Below are positions 4,948-8,894 of a stretch of 8,894 nt of DNA, piece by piece. The notes below the pieces were generated by a model. It was not told the origin of the DNA. It saw only the letters and a program-made list of their open reading frames with translations, and searched no databases. The number at the start of each line of letters is the position of its first letter. Within the stretch, counting starts at the first letter, position 1. This DNA comes from Lentzea sp. (GTDB lineage Bacteria; Actinomycetota; Actinomycetes; Mycobacteriales; Pseudonocardiaceae): assembly GCA_030146905.1 (NCBI GenBank), contig JASLAV010000051.1, positions 1 to 8,894 on the forward strand, written 5' to 3'. The position numbers and the translations under genes are program-made.

Positions 4948-6540
4948 ATGGCCGGCCCGACCGACGAGTTCCACGTCTACGACACGACGCTGCGCGATGG
5001 CGCACAACGTGAGGGCATTTCGTACTCCGTCACGGACAAGCTGGCCGTCGCGCGACTGCTGGACGGACTGGGCGTCGGTTTCATCGAGGGCGGCTGGCCA
5101 GGAGCACTCCCGAAGGACACGGAGTTCTTCGCCAGGGCGGCAGCCGGAGACCTGGACCTCAAGCACGCCAAGCTGGTCGCGTTCGGGGCGACGCGCAAGG
5201 CCGGGGTCAAGGTGGAAGAAGACCCGCAGGTCAAGGTACTTCTCGACTCGCAGGCGCCGGTGGTGACGCTGGTGGCGAAGTCGGACCTGCGGCACATCGA
5301 ACGGGCGCTGCGCACGGACGCGGACGAGAACCTGAGGATGGTGCGGGACACCGTCAAACACCTCAAGGACCACGGAAGGCGCGTCTTCCTCGACGCCGAG
5401 CACTTCTTCGACGGCTACGCCTTATCGCCGGACACCAGCCTGAGGGTGCTGGAGTCCGCTGTGGAGGGTGGCGCGGACGTCGTCGTGCTGTGCGACACGA
5501 ACGGCGGGCAGCTTCCGCTGGGGCTCGCCGAGACGGTCGCCGAGGTCGTCCGGAAAACCGGCTTCCGAGTCGGAATCCACTGCCAGGACGACACGTCCTG
5601 CGCGGTGGCGAACACCATCGCGGCCGTTCAGGCGGGCGCGACGCACGTTCAGTGCACCGCGAACGGTTACGGCGAGCGAGCGGGCAACGCCGACCTGTTC
5701 GCCGTCGTGGGAAACCTCGTGACCAAGCTCGGCATGGAGGTGCTCCCGACCGGGGCACTGGCCGAGCTCACCCGTGTCTCCCATGCGTTGGCCGAGATCG
5801 CGAACATCGCACCCGACTCCCACCAGGCTTATGTCGGGTCGTCAGCATTCGCCCACAAGGCGGGTCTGCACGCGAGCGCGATCAAGGTGGATCCGGAGCT
5901 CTACAACCACATCGTTCCGGACACCGTCGGCAACGACATGCGGGTGCTGGTCACCGAGATGGCCGGTCGGGCGAGCATCGAACTCAAGGGACGTGAGTTC
6001 GGGCTCGACCTGGCCGGCCGGTCAGCGGAGGTCGGGAGCGCGCTCAAGCGCGTCAAGGACCTGGAGGCGAAGGGGTGGTCGTTCGAGGCCGCCGACGCCT
6101 CGATGGAACTGCTGCTGCGCGGCGAACTGTCCCAGCTGGACACTCCGCCGTTCACGCTCGAGTCCTACCGGGTCGTGCTGGACCACCGGTCGGACGGCGA
6201 GATCGTGTCCGAGGCCACGGTCAAGGTGCACGTGGCGGGGGAGCGGGTCATCGCCACCGCCGAGGGGAACGGTCCCGTGCACGCTCTGGACGCGGCCCTG
6301 CGCAAGGCGTTGCTGCCGCACCTGTCCTGGCTGGACACCGTGGAGCTGGCCGACTACAAGGTGCGCATCCTCACCGAGCACCCCGGCACGGACGCCGTGA
6401 CGCGCGTGCTGGTCGAGTCCACGGACGGCGAGCGCGAGTGGACCACGGTCGGTGTGCACGGCAACATCGTCGAGGCGAGCTGGCTCGCGTTGTGCGACGC
6501 ACTCGTCCACAAGTCCATGCGGTCCTCGCAACCGGTCTAA
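4948..6540 (+). CDS. cimA: (R)-citramalate synthase
   Basis: CimA condenses pyruvate and acetyl-CoA to (R)-citramalate, the first step of the threonine-independent route to 2-oxobutanoate and isoleucine. The 530-residue length and domain order fit the family. A TIM-barrel catalytic domain starts with YDTTLRDGAQREG (11-23), which carries the metal-binding Asp and catalytic Arg. It also holds FIEGGWPG and LDAEHFFDGY, GIHCQDD (209-215), NGYGER (239-244) and HKAGLHASAIK (303-313). A LeuA-type dimerisation/allosteric domain lies at about 390-525, where end-product feedback is expected. The position that is His-X-His in 2-isopropylmalate synthases reads His211-Cys-Gln213. GGWPGALPKDTEFF favours citramalate synthase over LeuA. 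ATG 4948 has AGGAG 10 nt upstream, slightly far. Expression is probably governed by the leader attenuator upstream, and the next gene starts 9 nt after the stop. Confidence 0.94.
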   Translation: MAGPTDEFHVYDTTLRDGAQREGISYSVTDKLAVARLLDGLGVGFIEGGWPGALPKDTEFFARAAAGDLDLKHAKLVAFGATRKAGVKVEEDPQVKVLLDSQAPVVTLVAKSDLRHIERALRTDADENLRMVRDTVKHLKDHGRRVFLDAEHFFDGYALSPDTSLRVLESAVEGGADVVVLCDTNGGQLPLGLAETVAEVVRKTGFRVGIHCQDDTSCAVANTIAAVQAGATHVQCTANGYGERAGNADLFAVVGNLVTKLGMEVLPTGALAELTRVSHALAEIANIAPDSHQAYVGSSAFAHKAGLHASAIKVDPELYNHIVPDTVGNDMRVLVTEMAGRASIELKGREFGLDLAGRSAEVGSALKRVKDLEAKGWSFEAADASMELLLRGELSQLDTPPFTLESYRVVLDHRSDGEIVSEATVKVHVAGERVIATAEGNGPVHALDAALRKALLPHLSWLDTVELADYKVRILTEHPGTDAVTRVLVESTDGEREWTTVGVHGNIVEASWLALCDALVHKSMRSSQPV

Positions 6541-6549
6541 GGTTGTGTC

Positions 6550-7308
6550 GTGCGCATTGCCCGTATCGCTCATCCGCAAGGCGTTGCTTTCGTCGCCGTC
6601 CACGGCGAGGAAGCCGCAGAGATCGCCGAACACCCCTTCGGCACGCCCACGTTCACCGGCCGCAAATGGCCTCTGGCCGACGTGCGGCTGCTCGCCCCGA
6701 TCCTGCCGACCAAGATCATCGGTGTGGGCCGGAACTACGCGGACCACGCAGCCGAGCTCGGCAACGAGGTCCCCGAGGAGCCGTTGATCTTCTTCAAGCC
6801 GAACACCTCGGTGGTCGGCCCCAACGTCGAGATCAGGCTCCCGGCAGTTTCGGAACGCGTCGACTTCGAAGGTGAGCTGGCGGTCATCATCGGCCAGCCG
6901 TGCCGTGAGGTGTCGAAGGCCAAGGCGATGGGCGTCGTGATGGGGTACACCATCGCCAACGACGTCACGGCGCGAGACCTGCAGAAGAAGGACGTGCAGT
7001 TCACGCGCGCCAAGGGTTTCGACTCGTTCTGCCCGATGGGCCCGTTCATCGAGACGGAGTTCGACCCGTCCGACGTCCGCGTCGTCACCGAGGTCGACGG
7101 GGAAGTCAAACAAGACGGACGTACTTCCTTGATGGTGCACGACATTCCATCGCTCATCGAGTACGTGTCCGGGATCATGACGCTGCTCCCCGGCGATGTG
7201 ATCCTGACCGGGACGCCGGCCGGTGTCGGGCCGCTGAGGGCCGGACAGACGGTCTCCGTGACTGTGGACGGCCTTGGGACGCTCACCAATCCGGTCGCAA
7301 ATAGGTAG
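6550..7308 (+). CDS. Fumarylacetoacetate hydrolase (FAH) family protein
   Basis: This 252-residue protein has a short N-terminal domain (about 1-50) followed by the FAH catalytic fold. FAH-family enzymes are metal-dependent hydrolases, isomerases or decarboxylases of oxo-acids. The family start of the domain is [16 protein letters not shown]. The metal site is formed by Glu107 and Glu109 of [10 protein letters not shown] and Asp138 of [20 protein letters not shown] and [17 protein letters not shown] are the substrate-loop and C-terminal signatures. The GTG start at 6550 has AAGG 7 nt upstream, and the gene begins 9 nt after cimA, so the two are very likely co-transcribed. The exact substrate is unknown; labels such as 2-hydroxyhepta-2,4-diene-1,7-dioate isomerase or acylpyruvase are family-level guesses. 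A link to branched-chain oxo-acid metabolism is possible from context but unproven. Confidence 0.92.
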   Translation: MRIARIAHPQGVAFVAVHGEEAAEIAEHPFGTPTFTGRKWPLADVRLLAPILPTKIIGVGRNYADHAAELGNEVPEEPLIFFKPNTSVVGPNVEIRLPAVSERVDFEGELAVIIGQPCREVSKAKAMGVVMGYTIANDVTARDLQKKDVQFTRAKGFDSFCPMGPFIETEFDPSDVRVVTEVDGEVKQDGRTSLMVHDIPSLIEYVSGIMTLLPGDVILTGTPAGVGPLRAGQTVSVTVDGLGTLTNPVANR

Positions 7309-7342
7309 CCGTACGGAGCAATCCGGCGTCCGGCAGGTTACG

Positions 7343-7373
7343 CACCGGGGTACCCGCTAGTAACTTCCCGGTG
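7343..7373. promoter_or_regulatory. Inverted repeat around a candidate -10 box upstream of the response regulator
   Basis: CACCGGG (7343-7349) and CCCGGTG (7367-7373) form a perfect 7-bp inverted repeat with a 17-nt centre. TAACTT (7361-7366), a TANNNT-type -10, sits directly before the right arm, 9 nt from the ATG at 7376, so the repeat could be an operator or part of a near-leaderless promoter. No -35 was recognised and no good Shine-Dalgarno precedes the ATG. Both calls are tentative. Confidence 0.35.
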
Positions 7374-7375
7374 TC

Positions 7376-8035
7376 ATGACGGACCTGGCGTCCACCCGTG
7401 TGCTGCTGGTCGACGGTTCGCAGCTCATCACCGAGGGGCTGCGGATCTCGCTGCACCGCACGCACTGCTTCCGCGTTGTGGGCATCGCCCACACCGTGGC
7501 CGACGCTGCGCGCTGTCTGCGCGGCACGATGGTGGACCTGGTCGTCACGGATTTCGACGTGCCGGGCGCCGGGCCACTGCGCACCGTGCGGGACACGGCG
7601 CAGTTCCGGCCGAACGCCCGCGTCGTCGTCCTGTCCAATGCGGACAGTCCGAGCTGGGCCCGCGCCGCGCTCGACGCCGGCGCGATGGCCTACCTGCTGA
7701 AGACCTCACCCGTGGCCGAGCTGCTGCCGACGATCGCGGCCGCGGCGCGCGGTGCTCCCGCCACGATCGACGCGCGGGTGGGGTCGCTGGCGCGGCTGCC
7801 TGCGCGGATGCCCCCGCCCGCCTCGCTCGGCCAGCTGTCGGCACGGGAGTTCGACGTGCTGGCCGAGATGGCGAAGGGGATGGACAACGCCCGCATCGCC
7901 CAGCGGCTCTTCATCAGCAACGACACCGTGAAGACCCACGTGAAGGCGATACTGCGCAAGCTGGGTGCCCGGGATCGCGCGCACGCCGTGGCGATCGTGC
8001 TGGGGGAGTCATCCGACTCGTTCGTCACGACCTGA
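7376..8035 (+). CDS. LuxR/NarL-family response regulator with atypical receiver domain
   Basis: This 219-residue cytoplasmic DNA-binding regulator has a receiver domain (about 8-125) and a C-terminal LuxR-type helix-turn-helix. The HTH reads LSAREFDVLAEMAKGMDNARIAQRLFISNDTVKTHVKAILRKLGARDRAHAV (about 157-208, in two halves around the recognition helix). The phospho-acceptor Asp59 (TDFDVPG), Ser87 (VVLSNAD) and Lys109 (YLLKTSP) are present. The usual acidic pair near the N-terminus (D-D) reads Asp13-Gly14, so one Mg-coordinating acid is missing. Phosphorylation may be weak or absent. No histidine kinase gene lies in the window, so it looks like an orphan. ATG 7376 gives a normal N-terminus (MTDLASTRVLLVDG). 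The 67-nt gap and the inverted repeat suggest its own promoter. Targets are unknown. Confidence 0.9.
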   Translation: MTDLASTRVLLVDGSQLITEGLRISLHRTHCFRVVGIAHTVADAARCLRGTMVDLVVTDFDVPGAGPLRTVRDTAQFRPNARVVVLSNADSPSWARAALDAGAMAYLLKTSPVAELLPTIAAAARGAPATIDARVGSLARLPARMPPPASLGQLSAREFDVLAEMAKGMDNARIAQRLFISNDTVKTHVKAILRKLGARDRAHAVAIVLGESSDSFVTT

Positions 8036-8051
8036 CCCCTGTCACGACCTG
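8024..8051. repeat. 11-bp direct repeat spanning the convergent stop codons
   Basis: GTCACGACCTG occurs at 8024-8034 and again at 8041-8051, a 17-nt period. The first copy covers the last codons of the response regulator, and the second covers the stop and last codons of the minus-strand monooxygenase. Only 6 nt separate the two coding regions, and no terminator hairpin is visible. A small local duplication is the simplest reading. Confidence 0.7.
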
Positions 8052-8894
8052 GTGATGCTCTGCGGCTTCCTGCGCGCGAACTCCGGCGCGTGCTCCGGGC
8101 GAGGCCCGATCGCGACCACGTAGGCGGGCACCGCCTGCAGGAACGGGAACCGCTGCGCCACCCTCAGCATGAACGGCGTGCCCGTGCCGGAGACCGTGTC
8201 GGTGCCGTTGAGCTTGCGGCCGAGGAAGACCCGGTGGATCACCCGCTGCACCGTCTGGATCACCAGCGTCGGGAACAGCCTGCGAGCACGGACCTTCGCG
8301 AGCACCGCGCTCGTGACCACGCCCTGCCGCAACGGCCTCGCGAGCAGCGTCGCCGCCGCCACGGCGTCCTGCACGGCCAGGTTGATGCCGACGCCGCCGA
8401 CCGGTGACATCGCGTGCGCCGCGTCACCGATGCACAACAGCCCGTCGACGTGCCAGCGCCGCAACCGGTCCAGCTTCACGTCGAGCAGCTTCACGTCGTC
8501 GAGGCTCTCGATGTGGCCGACGCGGTCCGCGAGCCACGGCACGAGCGTGCTGACGCGTTCCCGGAACTTCTCGACGCCCTCGGCGCGCACCTGGCCGTCC
8601 GTCCCCTTGCGAATGAGGAAGGCGCACTGGAAGTACTCACCGCGTGGAATCAGCACGAGCCCGCTGCCGGTGCTGAACCGCCCCGCGCCGCCCCGGACCG
8701 GATCGCTCTCGTCGCGCGGCAGCCGGAACCACCACACGTCCATCGGCGCACCGAAGCGGTAGACGGGGAGCTCCACGGCCGCGCGCAGGATCGAGCTCCG
8801 CCCGTCGGCCGCGACGACCAGGTCCGCCGCGATCTCGCCCTCGTGCCCGTCGACGCGGTCGCGGTACCTCACGCCCGTGACCCTGTTGCCGTTC
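8042..8894 (-). CDS. FAD-dependent monooxygenase (UbiH/PHBH-type), N-terminus beyond the right edge
   Basis: The frame is open from the right edge (N-G-N-R-V-T-G-V-R-Y-R-D) to a stop at 8044-8042, covering roughly the C-terminal two thirds of an aromatic-hydroxylase-fold flavoprotein. Visible elements are DLVVAADGRSSILR, the DG motif that binds FAD and NAD(P)H, and LLCIGDAAHAMSPVGGVGINLAVQDA (coding about 8370-8440), the GD motif that contacts the FAD ribityl chain. The substrate-domain strands between them are also visible. The N-terminal GxGxxG Rossmann motif and the true start are outside the window. A GTG at 8872-8870 is internal to the fold and should not be taken as the start. Such enzymes hydroxylate small aromatic or quinone-like substrates with NAD(P)H and O2; the substrate here cannot be read. 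It converges on the response regulator. Confidence 0.92.
   Translation of the reverse strand, partial: NGNRVTGVRYRDRVDGHEGEIAADLVVAADGRSSILRAAVELPVYRFGAPMDVWWFRLPRDESDPVRGGAGRFSTGSGLVLIPRGEYFQCAFLIRKGTDGQVRAEGVEKFRERVSTLVPWLADRVGHIESLDDVKLLDVKLDRLRRWHVDGLLCIGDAAHAMSPVGGVGINLAVQDAVAAATLLARPLRQGVVTSAVLAKVRARRLFPTLVIQTVQRVIHRVFLGRKLNGTDTVSGTGTPFMLRVAQRFPFLQAVPAYVVAIGPRPEHAPEFARRKPQSITRS

Noticed and set aside
4201..5403. 400-codon minus-strand open frame spanning the binding-protein end, the attenuator and the start of cimA
   Set aside because: It runs antisense through two well-identified genes and a terminator, and its composition is that of a shadow frame.
7309..7316. CCGTACGG palindrome after the FAH gene as a terminator
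   Set aside because: Only an 8-bp palindrome with no usable loop and no T-tract; too little to call.
1..8894. Search for CRISPR arrays, tRNA or rRNA genes, transposases, integrases, toxin-antitoxin or defence genes
   Set aside because: No regularly spaced repeats, cloverleaf signatures or family motifs of these classes were recognised.

Overview
The window is high-GC DNA with GTG and TTG starts and tightly packed genes. It reads as an actinomycete chromosome, most likely from the order Pseudonocardiales (a Lentzea/Saccharothrix-like relative). The order is inferred from the character of the proteins and was not tested by a search. No rRNA, tRNA, transposase, integrase or CRISPR array is visible.

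Layout, left to right. (1) The 3' part of leuB (3-isopropylmalate dehydrogenase, +) runs in from the left edge. It ends at a perfect 34-bp palindrome that probably terminates transcription in both directions. (2) A small YciI/DGPF-family protein is encoded on the minus strand, convergent with leuB. (3) A cobalamin riboswitch (about 1563-1715) precedes a translationally coupled ABC importer of three genes: FecCD-type permease, ATPase and substrate-binding lipoprotein. The stop and start codons of these genes overlap by 1 and 4 nt. (4) A 487-nt non-coding interval follows. Its first part has no supported gene and may be a repeated extragenic element. Its second part is a compact attenuator made of a possibly leaderless promoter, a 14-codon leader peptide with tandem Ile codons and a double TAG stop, an 11-bp hairpin and a strong intrinsic terminator. 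(5) cimA ((R)-citramalate synthase) follows, and a fumarylacetoacetate-hydrolase-family gene begins 9 nt after it. (6) A stand-alone LuxR/NarL-type response regulator with an incomplete acidic pocket follows. (7) A UbiH/PHBH-type FAD-dependent monooxygenase on the minus strand, convergent with the regulator, runs off the right edge.

How the parts fit. leuB and cimA both serve branched-chain amino acid synthesis. CimA makes citramalate from pyruvate and acetyl-CoA, and the LeuCD/LeuB-type steps convert it to 2-oxobutanoate for isoleucine. An Ile-codon leader in front of cimA is therefore the expected control logic. The importer between leuB and cimA is a separate unit that should be shut off by cobalamin. 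That makes a corrinoid its most likely substrate, even though its binding protein resembles proteins that I recall being annotated as F420-0 transporters.

The two most notable items are the apparent isoleucine attenuator of cimA and the riboswitch evidence on what the ABC cassette carries. I found no clearly unprecedented multi-gene system.
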